Positions 15,818 through 23,927 of a stretch of DNA of 27,057 bases are shown here, one piece after another. The stretch lies in assembly GCA_029256485.1 (NCBI GenBank), contig JAQSXU010000039.1, forward strand, positions 1 through 27,057, read 5' to 3'. The notes beneath the pieces are model-generated. The model did no database searches, was not told where the DNA came from, and was given only the letters and a program-made list of their open reading frames with translations. The stretch's first letter is position 1. Every line of letters starts with the position of its first letter. The position numbers and the translations under genes are program-made. The stretch comes from Clostridiaceae bacterium (GTDB lineage: Bacteria; Bacillota_A; Clostridia; Clostridiales; Clostridiaceae).

Positions 15818-16569
15818 GACGAATTAGAAATAAGGTTGTTTAATCCCTGCAATTCACTTTTTGTTAAATAACGCCATTTTCCTATTAAAAGGTCTCCGAG
15901 CCGTATATTCATAATTCGTATTCTTTTTAATTTGATAACACTGTAATCAAAAGACTGGCACATTCTTCTTACCTGCCTATTTAAACCTTGAGTTAATATG
16001 ATATTAAAAGTATAGTTACTCAACTTTACTATTTTACAGGGTTTGGTTTTAGTATTAAGTATGTTTACACCAGAACTCATTTTACTTATAAATTCCTTTG
16101 TAATTGGCTTATCTACAGTGACAATATACTCTTTTTCATGATTATTTCCTGCTCTTAATATTTTATTTACTATGTTACCATCGTTTGTTAGTAAAATTAG
16201 TCCTTGAGAGTCTTTATCAAGTCTGCCAATGGGAAATATTCGTTGTGGATGATTAATATAGTCTATAATATTTCCATTAACTTTTCTCTCAGTTGTACAG
16301 GTAATTCCAACAGGTTTATTTAGAGCAATATATACCAGTTCTTCAGTGGCTTTTAATTGTTTGCCATCTAATGTAACTAAGTCACCAGGATAAACTTTTG
16401 TGCCTATTTCTGCAGGTTTATTATTAACAGATACTCTGCCTGACGAAATAAATTTATCAGCTTCTCTTCTGGAACATAAGCCAGAGTCACTGATGAATTT
16501 ATTTATTCTAATTGAATCATCTCTATGCTCTATATTCAAACTGCTATTATTTATTTTACTTTTGTCCAT
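15793..16569 (-). CDS. rluF: 23S rRNA pseudouridine synthase RluF-like
   Basis: Isomerises uridine to pseudouridine, at 23S U2604 in E. coli RluF. After a polar N-terminal stretch comes an S4 RNA-binding domain (about 20-65, [18 protein letters not shown]), then the RsuA-type catalytic domain with IALNKPVGI and the catalytic Asp118 in [37 protein letters not shown] and [13 protein letters not shown] closely match RluF rather than RluB or RsuA. An in-frame TTG at 16581 overlaps the ribosome binding site; GGAGG at plus 16575-16579 is 5 nt before the ATG at 16569, giving 258 residues. Its 3' end carries part of the neighbouring terminator. Confidence 0.9.
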   Translation of the reverse strand: MDKSKINNSSLNIEHRDDSIRINKFISDSGLCSRREADKFISSGRVSVNNKPAEIGTKVYPGDLVTLDGKQLKATEELVYIALNKPVGITCTTERKVNGNIIDYINHPQRIFPIGRLDKDSQGLILLTNDGNIVNKILRAGNNHEKEYIVTVDKPITKEFISKMSSGVNILNTKTKPCKIVKLSNYTFNIILTQGLNRQVRRMCQSFDYSVIKLKRIRIMNIRLGDLLIGKWRYLTKSELQGLNNLISNSSKTEEASR

Positions 16570-16602
16570 ATTTTCCTCCAATTATTTATAAAGCTATAAA
16601 TG

Positions 16603-16618
16603 ATAAGTATATACTTAT
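16603..16618. repeat. 16-bp perfect palindrome upstream of rluF
   Basis: ATAAGTATATACTTAT is fully self-complementary, 34 bp upstream of the rluF start. It could be an operator or an AT-rich accident. Nearby, ATAAATATTATTT occurs at 16629-16641 and 16650-16662, 21 bp apart. Confidence 0.5.
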
Positions 16619-16755
16619 TTTATCATTCATAAATATTATTTAACAACTTATAAATATTATTTTCTAAAAACAATGATTTTACCATATGAAAAAATATATG
16701 AATTATGGATATTGAGTATTTAAGGATAATTATTATTAAAGTTTAGTAAATACTA

Positions 16756-16784
16756 TTGACATCTATAATAAATAAAAATATAAT
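16756..16784 (+). promoter_or_regulatory. Consensus sigma-A promoter of the glutaredoxin-like gene
   Basis: TTGACA (16756-16761) and TATAAT (16779-16784) with exactly 17 bp between them: a perfect consensus. Predicted start near 16791. Confidence 0.8.
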
Positions 16785-16796
16785 ATAAATATAAAG

Positions 16797-16813
16797 ATAC
16801 CATATAGGGGTAT
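16797..16813. promoter_or_regulatory. CsoR/CstR-like dyad operator candidate
   Basis: ATACC-ATATA-GGGGTAT sits about 6 bp downstream of the predicted start. It resembles the ATACCC-n4-GGGTAT type of operator used by CsoR/CstR-family repressors. No repressor gene is in the window. Confidence 0.35.
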
Positions 16814-16859
16814 TAAATAGTAATTGAAATTATTACTATTAGTTTTAGGAGGGATTTAA

Positions 16860-17087
16860 ATGAAAAATGTTATGATTTATACATCAGATAGCTGTGCATA
16901 TTGCCAATTAGCAAAGGAGTATTTTCACTCCAATGATATAGAGTTTAAGGAAAAGAATATAAAAGAACCAGTTGCAAGAAAAGAATTAATTTCAATGGGA
17001 ATAAGAAGTGTTCCCGTGATCAAAATAGATGATGAAGTAATAGTAGGATTTGATCAGGAAAAAATTGAGCAGGCACTTAAGGCTTAA
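16860..17087 (+). CDS. Glutaredoxin-like thiol oxidoreductase
   Basis: A 75-residue thioredoxin-fold protein of the glutaredoxin/NrdH type. The redox pair is Cys12 and Cys15 in SCAYC, followed by the cis-proline motif SVPVI (around 50-54) and a GFD near the C-terminus; these are the standard glutathione- or thiol-binding positions. Clostridia mostly lack glutathione, so the reductant may be thioredoxin reductase or another low-molecular thiol; that is inference. AGGAGGG (about 16847-16853) is 6 nt before the ATG. It stands alone between a consensus promoter and a strong terminator. The dyad just after the start point suggests repression by a copper- or sulfide-type sensor. Confidence 0.88.
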   Translation: MKNVMIYTSDSCAYCQLAKEYFHSNDIEFKEKNIKEPVARKELISMGIRSVPVIKIDDEVIVGFDQEKIEQALKA

Positions 17088-17090
17088 ATA

Positions 17091-17126
17091 AAAAAAGAGT
17101 AAAGCATAATCGCTTTACTCTTTTTT
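17091..17126. terminator. Bidirectional terminator
   Basis: A 15-bp stem (17091-17105 with 17112-17126) and 6-nt loop, with A tract on the left arm and T tract on the right, serves the glutaredoxin-like gene and the convergent small gene. Confidence 0.88.
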
Positions 17127-17314
17127 TATTCCAAAATACCTTCTTCTTTAAGAATTGATTCTATTTCCTGAAGTTTAGAACATAGAAATGAAAAGTTATC
17201 TTTAATATTTTCCTTAGAACAATTAACTTCATTTAAGGATTTCTCCATATCTTCAACAAGAGCTAAGGCTTCATCAATATCCTTCTGCGCTAAAACTAGT
17301 TTTGTTTCCTTCAT
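17126..17314 (-). CDS. Small coiled-coil protein, 62 residues, unknown function
   Basis: I do not recognise this protein. It is acidic and helical throughout, with heptad-like leucines (KLVLAQKDIDEALALVEDMEK and SFLCSKLQEIESILKEE), so a helical hairpin or coiled coil is likely. It has two isolated cysteines (32 and 45) and no signal peptide. AAGGAG (plus 17322-17327) precedes the ATG and touches the stop codon of the upstream zinc-ribbon gene, 12 bp away, so the two are translated from one message and probably act together. It ends in the shared terminator. Confidence 0.75.
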   Translation of the reverse strand: MKETKLVLAQKDIDEALALVEDMEKSLNEVNCSKENIKDNFSFLCSKLQEIESILKEEGILE

Positions 17315-17326
17315 ATTAAATCTCCT

Positions 17327-17569
17327 TTAGTTCATACTATTTTTAATTTTATCAAAAGATTTATTATCTAAAAATGGTGCGGAAAATTCAAATACTTTAA
17401 AATGTCCACATTTTTCGCACATACATGAGCAAACATCATATGGGATATCATCAATGATAACAGGTTCCATTTGCTCAGTGATATAATCCCCTCCACAAAC
17501 TTCGCAAGGTGTGGCATTTATCACAGCTATTTCGCTTTCAATATATTTCATAACATCTTTAATGACCAT
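17327..17569 (-). CDS. Small zinc-ribbon protein, 80 residues, unknown function
   Basis: An 80-residue cytoplasmic protein with two cysteine knuckles: Cys22/Cys25 in PCEVCGGDY and Cys51/Cys54 in CEKCG, with extra cysteines at 47 and 49. The spacing suggests a zinc ribbon. The hydrophobic strand VFEFSAP follows the second knuckle. I cannot assign a family; it recalls YgiT-type zinc fingers only in the CxxCGG element, and no HTH or toxin partner is visible. GGAGG stands 7 nt before the ATG at 17569. It heads a two-gene operon with the 62-residue coiled-coil gene. Confidence 0.78.
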   Translation of the reverse strand: MVIKDVMKYIESEIAVINATPCEVCGGDYITEQMEPVIIDDIPYDVCSCMCEKCGHFKVFEFSAPFLDNKSFDKIKNSMN

Positions 17570-17649
17570 TTTAAGCCTCCATAAAAATTACATTCATTTT
17601 TTATGGTATCACTAAAAATAAATAAATTCAATGGTAAAATAACTTTCTT

Positions 17650-17678
17650 AAATATTGAAACTAGTACAAACATATACA
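17650..17678 (+). promoter_or_regulatory. Possible sigma-E-type promoter of spmAB
   Basis: AAATATT (17650-17656), 14-bp spacer, CATATACA (17671-17678) resembles the mother-cell sigma-E pattern KMATATT-14-CATACAMT (two mismatches in the -10). It lies about 33 bp before spmA. Confidence 0.4.
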
Positions 17679-17710
17679 TAATATAAAGTTGGCTGTATAT
17701 GGAGGGTTAA

Positions 17711-18286
17711 ATGATTAATTTTATATGGTTTTTTATATTAGCTTTTGGAATAATATTTGGAATTATCACAGGAAAAGGAGATTTAATATCAAAGGCGATA
17801 TTATCTTCATCAGATAATACTGTCCAATTAGTAATAAAACTTATTGGTATGATGTGTCTATGGTGCGGGATTATGAAAATAGCTGAAAAAAGCGGATTAA
17901 CAGAAAAGCTTGCCATAATATTAAAACCCATAATTAAATTTTTATTTAAGAATGCTGGAAAAAATGAAAAAGCCGTAGGCGCTATTATTATGAATTTAAC
18001 TGCAAATATGATGGGATTATCAAATGCTGCAACTCCATTTGGAATAAAGGCTATGGAAGAGCTAAGTAAAAACAACGCCAATAAGGAGACGGCTAGTGAT
18101 GATATGGCATTATTTCTAGTGTTAAATGCAGCATGTATACAATTAATCCCTACTACAGTAATATCTATAAGGGCAGCTATGGGTTCAAAGAGTCCAGGAG
18201 CTATAATATTTCCTGCAATAATTGCTACGGGAACAGCGGCGTTGGTGGGAATTATATCATGTAAGATATTAGAGAAATATTTTTAA
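17711..18286 (+). CDS. spmA: Spore maturation protein A
   Basis: SpmA and SpmB are membrane proteins of the nucleoside-recognition (Gate) family, needed for dehydration of the spore core and heat resistance in Bacillus and Clostridium. The 191-residue protein has membrane spans near 1-20, 38-55, 88-105, 130-150 and 162-185. The conserved features include MCLWCGIMKIAEKSGLTEKLA and NLTANMMGLSNAATPFGIKAMEEL. GGAGGG at 17701-17706 is 4 nt before the ATG. It is followed by spmB after 18 bp. In Bacillus spmAB lies behind dacB under sigma-E; dacB is not here, but a sigma-E-like promoter is. Confidence 0.94.
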   Translation: MINFIWFFILAFGIIFGIITGKGDLISKAILSSSDNTVQLVIKLIGMMCLWCGIMKIAEKSGLTEKLAIILKPIIKFLFKNAGKNEKAVGAIIMNLTANMMGLSNAATPFGIKAMEELSKNNANKETASDDMALFLVLNAACIQLIPTTVISIRAAMGSKSPGAIIFPAIIATGTAALVGIISCKILEKYF

Positions 18287-18304
18287 AATAATGGGGGACA
18301 TCTT

Positions 18305-18814
18305 ATGGATTATATTATCAAAGCTATTATTCCAATATTAATTATATCTATTGTAATATATGGAATATTAAAAGGAGTTAAAGTTTATGAATGTTTTATT
18401 GAAGGTGCAAAAGATGGATTAATGATATGTCTAAGAATTTTTCCTTATTTACTTGCAATGCTGGTAGCTGTTGCAGTATTTAGAGAATCAAGAGCTTTAG
18501 ATTATTTTACGGCTGCAGTGACACCAATAGTTAAAATAATTGGGCTACCTTCTGAAATAGTACCGTTAGTAGTTATAAAACCTTTGTCGGGGAGCGGAGC
18601 GTTAGGGGTATTTACTGATATTATAAAAACTTATGGACCGGACACATATATAGGAGTTACAGCATCTATTTTAATGGGATCTACAGAAACCATATTCTAT
18701 ACTCTCACAGTATATTACGGAGCAGTTGGTGTAAAAAAAATAAGGCATACCCTGTGGGCAGCCTTATTTGCAGACCTGACAGCCATAATTATGGCAACAA
18801 TATTAGCTAGATAA
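18305..18814 (+). CDS. spmB: Spore maturation protein B
   Basis: Partner of SpmA, acting in the forespore envelope during core dehydration. The 169-residue protein has spans near 5-25, 42-62 and 145-167 and the Gate-family signatures GAKDGLMICLRIFPYLLAML and KPLSGSGALGVF, followed by GSTETIFYTLTVYYG. GGGGGA lies upstream of the ATG at 18305. Co-transcription with spmA is near certain from spacing. The stop codon lies within a hairpin that also touches the end of the convergent metG gene. Confidence 0.94.
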   Translation: MDYIIKAIIPILIISIVIYGILKGVKVYECFIEGAKDGLMICLRIFPYLLAMLVAVAVFRESRALDYFTAAVTPIVKIIGLPSEIVPLVVIKPLSGSGALGVFTDIIKTYGPDTYIGVTASILMGSTETIFYTLTVYYGAVGVKKIRHTLWAALFADLTAIIMATILAR

Positions 18815-18828
18815 ATCTAGCTAATTTT
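18803..18828 (+). terminator. Terminator of spmAB
   Basis: TTAGCTAGA (18803-18811) pairs with TCTAGCTAA (18816-18824), 4-nt loop, then TTTT. It overlaps the stop codons of both spmB and metG. The T run is short, and the minus strand lacks one. Confidence 0.55.
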
Positions 18829-20751
18829 GCTTCCTGTTGGCAGTTCACCTGGAATAGATACGGTAAACAACTTACTATCGTCATCTGTAGCTGCAGCTAA
18901 AATCATTCCTTGTGAAAGTTCTCCACGTAATTTAACTGGCTTTAAATTTGCAACTAAAACTACTTGTTTACCAATTAAATCTTCAGGTTTATAGAATTTA
19001 GCAATGCCTGATACAACCTGTCTCTCCTCGCCGCCAAGATCAACCTTAAGTTTTAAAAGCTTATTAGAACCCTTTACTGCTTCACAGGAAATAACTTTTA
19101 CAACTCTTAAATCAATTTTATCAAAATCATCTATGGTAATCTCAGGTTTAATTGGCAGAGCTTCTTTTACAGCTGGCTTAGAATCTTCGCTTTTTAATTT
19201 GTTTAGTTCTTCTATTTTAGCATCTACATCTATTCTTGGATATAAGTTTTCACCTTTTTTCACTTTAGTACCAGCACTTGTTCCATCAAAGGAGGCTAAG
19301 CTGTCCCAGGATGTTAACTCAATTGATAATTGTTGGTTTATTTTAGCACTGGTATCTGGTAAGAATGAGCTTAAGCAAACTGAAATAAATCTTAAGCTTT
19401 CTGACAGATTATAAAGTACGGTACCTAACCTTGGTTTTTTTGATTCATCTTTAGCTAGTATCCAAGGAGTAGTTTCATCAATATATTTATTGGCTCTTCC
19501 AATTAATGCCCATATTTCATCCAAAGTCTCTGGAATTCTTAGGCTATCCATTGCTTTTACAGACTTTACTGGAGTTTCCAGGGCCAATTTTATTAAATCC
19601 TCATCCAAAGTTTCCTTTACCAAAGGAGCAGGTATTACCCCATTAAAATATTTTTCTATCATAGCAGTTGTTCTTGATAAAAGATTGCCTAAATCATTAG
19701 CTAAATCAGAGTTGATTTTTTTAATAAATATTTCATTATTAAACAACCCATCCTGACCAAAAGGAATTTCTCTCAATAAATAATATCTAACAGCATCTGC
19801 ACCAAAATGGTTTATAAGCACTACTGGATCTACCACATTTCCTTTTGATTTTGACATCTTACCACCATCAACCAATAGCCACCCATGGCCGAATACCTGT
19901 TTTGGAAGAGGCAGACCTAATGCCATAAGCATAATTGGCCAATAAATTGTATGGAACCTAAGTATATCTTTTCCTACAAGGTGAACATCTGCTGGCCAGA
20001 ATTTATTGTATAAGTCTTCATTGCCTGTTCCATAACCTAAGGCTGTAATATAATTTGCAAGGGCATCAATCCAGACATAAATAACATGTTTTTCATCAAA
20101 AGTAACAGGAATTCCCCAATTGAAGGAAGTTCTTGATATACATAAATCCTGTAAACCAGGTTTTAAAAAATTGTTTATCATTTCATTTTTTCTTGTTTCC
20201 GGCTGAATAAATTCCGGGTGGCTTTCAATGTATTCAATAAGTCTATCTGCATATTTTGACATCTTAAAAAAATATGCTTCTTCTTTTGCTTTTTCTACTG
20301 GTCTGCCACAGTCAGGACAGTTGCCATTTACCAGCTGGGTTTCAGTCCAAAAGGATTCGCAAGGGGTACAATACCATCCTTCATAGGAGCTTTTGTATAT
20401 ATCACCTTGGTCATACAGCTGCTTAAATATCTTTTGAACAGATTTCATATGATAATCATCTGTGGTTCTAATAAATTTGTCATAACTTATGTTCATAAGT
20501 TTCCATAATTCTTGAATGCCTGCAACTATTTCATCAACATAAGCCTTTGGAGTAACTCCCTTTTCTTCTGCAATTCTCTGAATCTTTTGACCATGTTCAT
20601 CGGTTCCAGTTAAAAACATAACATCATAACCTGTTAATCTCTTGAATCTAGCCATTGCGTCAGCAGCAACAGTAGTATAGGTATTTCCTATATGTAGATT
20701 AGCAGATGGATAATAAATTGGTGTAGTAATGTAATACGGTTTTTTAGTCAT
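18817..20751 (-). CDS. metG: Methionyl-tRNA synthetase
   Basis: Charges tRNA(Met), initiator and elongator, with methionine. The class I catalytic core has the HIGH-type motif HIGN (20-23), a zinc-knuckle insertion with Cys128, Cys131, Cys145 and Cys148, and KMSKS (298-302). An anticodon-binding helical domain follows (about 345-480). The C-terminus, from about 535, is an EMAP/Trbp111-like tRNA-binding domain (IDDFDKIDLRVVKVISCEAV ... LRGELSQGMILAA), giving 644 residues, as in Gram-positive MetG. AAGGAGGG lies 7 nt before the ATG. A T-box leader and its own promoter precede it. In Bacillus the gene is adjacent to abrB and tatD; here it is separated from both. Confidence 0.97.
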   Translation of the reverse strand: MTKKPYYITTPIYYPSANLHIGNTYTTVAADAMARFKRLTGYDVMFLTGTDEHGQKIQRIAEEKGVTPKAYVDEIVAGIQELWKLMNISYDKFIRTTDDYHMKSVQKIFKQLYDQGDIYKSSYEGWYCTPCESFWTETQLVNGNCPDCGRPVEKAKEEAYFFKMSKYADRLIEYIESHPEFIQPETRKNEMINNFLKPGLQDLCISRTSFNWGIPVTFDEKHVIYVWIDALANYITALGYGTGNEDLYNKFWPADVHLVGKDILRFHTIYWPIMLMALGLPLPKQVFGHGWLLVDGGKMSKSKGNVVDPVVLINHFGADAVRYYLLREIPFGQDGLFNNEIFIKKINSDLANDLGNLLSRTTAMIEKYFNGVIPAPLVKETLDEDLIKLALETPVKSVKAMDSLRIPETLDEIWALIGRANKYIDETTPWILAKDESKKPRLGTVLYNLSESLRFISVCLSSFLPDTSAKINQQLSIELTSWDSLASFDGTSAGTKVKKGENLYPRIDVDAKIEELNKLKSEDSKPAVKEALPIKPEITIDDFDKIDLRVVKVISCEAVKGSNKLLKLKVDLGGEERQVVSGIAKFYKPEDLIGKQVVLVANLKPVKLRGELSQGMILAAATDDDSKLFTVSIPGELPTGSKIS

Positions 20752-20773
20752 TATAAATCCCTCCTTATACTAT

Positions 20774-21060
20774 AAAAAAACCTCTATATGGATTATAACC
20801 ATATAGAGGCGTAATTACGCGATCCCACTCTAAATTATTCATATTTCACAATATGAAACTCTCTAGGTGACTACCATCACCCTGCACTATAACGTGTGCT
20901 TACGTGTTATCCTACTAAATTTCAGATAATATGCTCAGGAGCCATGTTCATAAACTTTTGAACCATGGGTTTTCACCTAATTCCCATTCTCTTTAGGAAC
21001 ATCCGTTTACTACTCTTTCCTTCAATGCATTTTAAAAAGTTATATTAAATAAAATTATAT
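20774..21060 (-). promoter_or_regulatory. T-box riboswitch of metG (AUG specifier)
   Basis: The leader RNA should sense uncharged tRNA(Met) and allow read-through. Stem I begins GAAGGAAAGAGTA (plus 21011-21023) with the AGUA element, then AAGAGA and GGTGAAA (around 20974-20995). The specifier is most likely AUG at plus 20943-20945, six bases before GAG; another AUG is at 20949-20951. The T-box sequence AGAGTGGGATCGCG (plus 20818-20831) forms the antiterminator with CGCCTCT. The competing terminator is an 11-bp stem (plus 20781-20791 with 20799-20809) followed by seven T (20774-20780). The bulge reads UGGG, not the UGGU expected for an A73 tRNA. Confidence 0.85.
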
Positions 21061-21066
21061 AATCCA

Positions 21067-21095
21067 ATGATAGATTATCATGTTAATTATGTCAA
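21067..21095 (-). promoter_or_regulatory. Sigma-A promoter of the metG T-box leader
   Basis: TTGACA (plus 21090-21095), 17-bp spacer, TATCAT (plus 21067-21072). The -35 overlaps the end of the uracil-DNA glycosylase gene. Predicted start near 21060, giving a leader of about 310 nt. Confidence 0.72.
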
Positions 21096-21652
21096 TGTTT
21101 ATTTGTAACTTCAGAATATTTTTCTTTTATTAATTTTAAATCCTGCCAAAACAAAGCTTTTTTGCTTTCATCTCTAAATAAAGCAGCAGGGTGAAAAGTT
21201 GCAATTATATAAAAGCCTTTCCTTTCTATCCATTTGCCCCTGTCTCTTGTTATTCTATAATCTTTTCCCAATATATATTTCATTGCTGTTGCACCTAAAC
21301 AAACTATTATCTTTGGTTTTATAAGAGCAACTTGATTCCTCAGATAGGGAAGGCACGCTTCAGCTTCTTCTTCTAACGGTGTTCTATTGTTTTCCGGTCT
21401 GCATTTGCACACATTACATATATAATATTCATTACGTGTTAACTTCAGTGATTCTAGTCCCTTTGAGAGTAGCTTACCAGCTTTGCCAACAAAAGGGACG
21501 CCAATTCTATCTTCATCTGCACCCGGAGCTTCTCCAATAAACATTAATGGAGATCTAATATTCCCATCTCCAAAAACCACGTTGGTTCTATTAGTATGAA
21601 GGGAACATTTTTTACATATGCTGCAAGCCTGGTATAGTTCTTGAAAGTGCAT
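21092..21652 (-). CDS. Family 4 uracil-DNA glycosylase
   Basis: Removes uracil from DNA, the start of base-excision repair after cytosine deamination. The 186-residue protein has the [4Fe-4S] cysteines of family 4 (Cys10, Cys13 and Cys16 near the N-terminus, of which CxxC is the ligand pair, and further cysteines in [21 protein letters not shown]), motif [10 protein letters not shown] and motif [11 protein letters not shown]. Bases at plus 21664 give an in-frame GTG, but that lies in the AGAGGTGA ribosome binding site (plus 21661-21668), so the ATG at 21652, 8 nt away, is the start. It follows the GH31 gene by 28 bp, with no terminator between, and was probably co-transcribed with it. Confidence 0.92.
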   Translation of the reverse strand: MHFQELYQACSICKKCSLHTNRTNVVFGDGNIRSPLMFIGEAPGADEDRIGVPFVGKAGKLLSKGLESLKLTRNEYYICNVCKCRPENNRTPLEEEAEACLPYLRNQVALIKPKIIVCLGATAMKYILGKDYRITRDRGKWIERKGFYIIATFHPAALFRDESKKALFWQDLKLIKEKYSEVTNKH

Positions 21653-21680
21653 CAATAGTATCACCTCTGTATTTTGTATA

Positions 21681-23927
21681 TTAATTACATTCTAGCACAT
21701 ATTCTACTTTAAAATCTTGAATTTTTTCTAAACCTTTATTTATAGGCTCAATATTTATACTTTTTTCAGCATCATTATTGTAGGTAAATTTATAAATGTT
21801 ATAAACACCTTTCTTATACTCAAGAGTTATACCATCATCTTCATAAAAGGTTGAAGAACCACTGCCGGGGAATAGCTTCAAAGTAATTGGGATTTCCTTT
21901 TCTCCTACATAATTGAAACTGTGTTCATATATAGGAATTATAGAATTTTCCTTTATGAAAATTCCTATACTGTTCAAAGGAACATCAATTGTATGATACT
22001 TTCCACCATCATATTTTTTATAAGTAAAGAAATCATACCAATTCCCTTTTGGCAAATAAACTAATTTTTCTCTTGCACCTTGGTAAAGAACTGGTGCCAC
22101 TAAAATATTATCACCAAACATGAACTGTGAGTACATATCAAGTACATTTTCATCATTAGGAAATTCTAAAATCATTGGTCTAAATACAGGTATTCCCTCT
22201 TTATAGGACTTATAATACTGGTTATAGATATAAGGCAATAGTTTATACCTGAGCTGAATAGCATTTTTACAAATTTTTTCAGCATCGGTTCCAAAGCTCC
22301 AAGGCTCCTGCCTTTTAGTAAATATTGCAGAATGATTTCTAAAAATAGGTAGAAAGGTTCCTAACTCCATCCATCTAATAAAAAGTTCTTCTGTGCAATT
22401 TCCACCAAATCCTCCAACATCGTTACCTACATAACTAAATCCGGAAATACCAATATTACAATTCATTGGGATAGACATTCTAAGGTGATCCCAGGTACTA
22501 TAGTTATCTCCAGTCCATATTGAGGAGTATCTTTGTCCACCTGCAAATGTAGCTCTTGTCATAGAAAATTGACGTAAATTAGGTCTCAATTCTTCCTGGG
22601 CTTCTTTTGAACATCTGCTCATCTCCATGCCATATAAGTTATGGAATTCTGAATGAGATATTGTACCATTATTGCTGTTATGAATGCATTCGGGGGGCAT
22701 AGTTTTTATATCATTATTGAAAACAGCAGGTTCATTCATATCATTCCATATTCCATCAATGCCAATTGAAATGAAGTCCTTAAGTTCCCTTTTCCACCAT
22801 GCTCTGGATTCCATATTGGAAAAATCAGGGAAAGCACTTTCACCAGGCCATACTTCTCCAGTAAATAATGTACCATCAATATTTTTTATAAAATGATCTC
22901 CTGCTAATCCTCTTTCGTATATACCATAGTTTCCCTCTATCTTTACACCAGGATCTAAAATAGTTACAACCTTATATCCATTTTTGTGCAATTCATTAAA
23001 CATTTTATCAGGGTTATTAAAATTATTTTCGTCAAAGGTCATGACTTTAAATTTATCCATATAATGAATATCCAAATAGATTGTATCACAGGGAATTTCT
23101 TTATGCCTTAAGCATTTAGCCAGGTCTAGCACTTCCTTTTCTGATCCATAGCTGTATCTGCACTGCTGATAACCTAAAGTCCACTTAGGAGGTAAATCCA
23201 TGGTGCCTGTAAGTTCAAGATACTTATGTACTACATCTTTTAAATCATTACCAGGAATAAAATAATACTGAATCTTTCCTTCTACCGCTCCAAAATAAAT
23301 CATATCCTTAAAACTTTTACCCATATCAAAATAACTTCTAAAACTATTATCAAAATAAATTCCATAAGTATTGTTAGGTTTCAACCCAACATAAAAAGGA
23401 ATTGTTTTATAAAATAAATTTGTGTCATCATTATTTCCTGGATCATCTGTATTATAATTTTCTAAATAACAGTTTTTTTTATTTAAAGAACCGCCTTTTT
23501 CACCCAAACCATAGTATGCAAGACAATCGTTTGCCTTGCTGATAAAAATATTTGAATTTCGCTTTCCAGTAGGCTTAAAATCAGAGCAGACTATGGTCCC
23601 ATCCTTGGATTTAAAGGTTATTTTTAAAGAACTTTTTTCAATATATGTGTCTGAAATTAATCCGTGTATTACTACATAAGCATCATTTTCAGAGAATGAA
23701 CAATTAACCTTATGCAAATTATCTATAATTGCATTTGTACTATTGATAGTTTCAAAGGTTTCCCCAATGAATATTTTAATTATTCCATTAGAAAAGTTAG
23801 ATACTTGAATTATTCCATTAAGGAAATGTACAAAAATATCTGTTTCCTTTTGTTCAACTGATAAGAATCCACTTATAGGTATCACATTTTCATATTTAGC
23901 ATTGAATATTTCTTTATGAAGCAGCAT
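21681..23927 (-). CDS. Glycoside hydrolase family 31 (alpha-glucosidase type)
   Basis: A retaining exo-hydrolase of family GH31, probably releasing glucose from the non-reducing end of alpha-glucosides; xylosides or sulfoquinovosides cannot be excluded. The 748-residue protein has an N-terminal beta-sandwich (about 1-235), a (beta/alpha)8 barrel with the nucleophile Asp396 in WNDMNEP and the likely acid/base Asp474 in WTGDNYSTWDHLR, then C-terminal beta domains (from about 590). There is no signal peptide, so it acts on imported oligosaccharides. AAAGGAG precedes the ATG at 23927. No transporter or regulator is beside it; its downstream partner is the DNA glycosylase gene, an unrelated function. 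Confidence 0.93.
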   Translation of the reverse strand: MLLHKEIFNAKYENVIPISGFLSVEQKETDIFVHFLNGIIQVSNFSNGIIKIFIGETFETINSTNAIIDNLHKVNCSFSENDAYVVIHGLISDTYIEKSSLKITFKSKDGTIVCSDFKPTGKRNSNIFISKANDCLAYYGLGEKGGSLNKKNCYLENYNTDDPGNNDDTNLFYKTIPFYVGLKPNNTYGIYFDNSFRSYFDMGKSFKDMIYFGAVEGKIQYYFIPGNDLKDVVHKYLELTGTMDLPPKWTLGYQQCRYSYGSEKEVLDLAKCLRHKEIPCDTIYLDIHYMDKFKVMTFDENNFNNPDKMFNELHKNGYKVVTILDPGVKIEGNYGIYERGLAGDHFIKNIDGTLFTGEVWPGESAFPDFSNMESRAWWKRELKDFISIGIDGIWNDMNEPAVFNNDIKTMPPECIHNSNNGTISHSEFHNLYGMEMSRCSKEAQEELRPNLRQFSMTRATFAGGQRYSSIWTGDNYSTWDHLRMSIPMNCNIGISGFSYVGNDVGGFGGNCTEELFIRWMELGTFLPIFRNHSAIFTKRQEPWSFGTDAEKICKNAIQLRYKLLPYIYNQYYKSYKEGIPVFRPMILEFPNDENVLDMYSQFMFGDNILVAPVLYQGAREKLVYLPKGNWYDFFTYKKYDGGKYHTIDVPLNSIGIFIKENSIIPIYEHSFNYVGEKEIPITLKLFPGSGSSTFYEDDGITLEYKKGVYNIYKFTYNNDAEKSINIEPINKGLEKIQDFKVEYVLECN

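Noticed and set aside
19004..19756. Two long open frames on the plus strand opposite metG
   Set aside because: Both are shadows of the metG reading frame and carry no start signals or recognisable domains.
20761..21040. SAM-I riboswitch before metG
   Set aside because: None of the S-box core sequences is present, whereas the AGUA element, GGUGAAA, T-box sequence and antiterminator/terminator pair of a T-box are.
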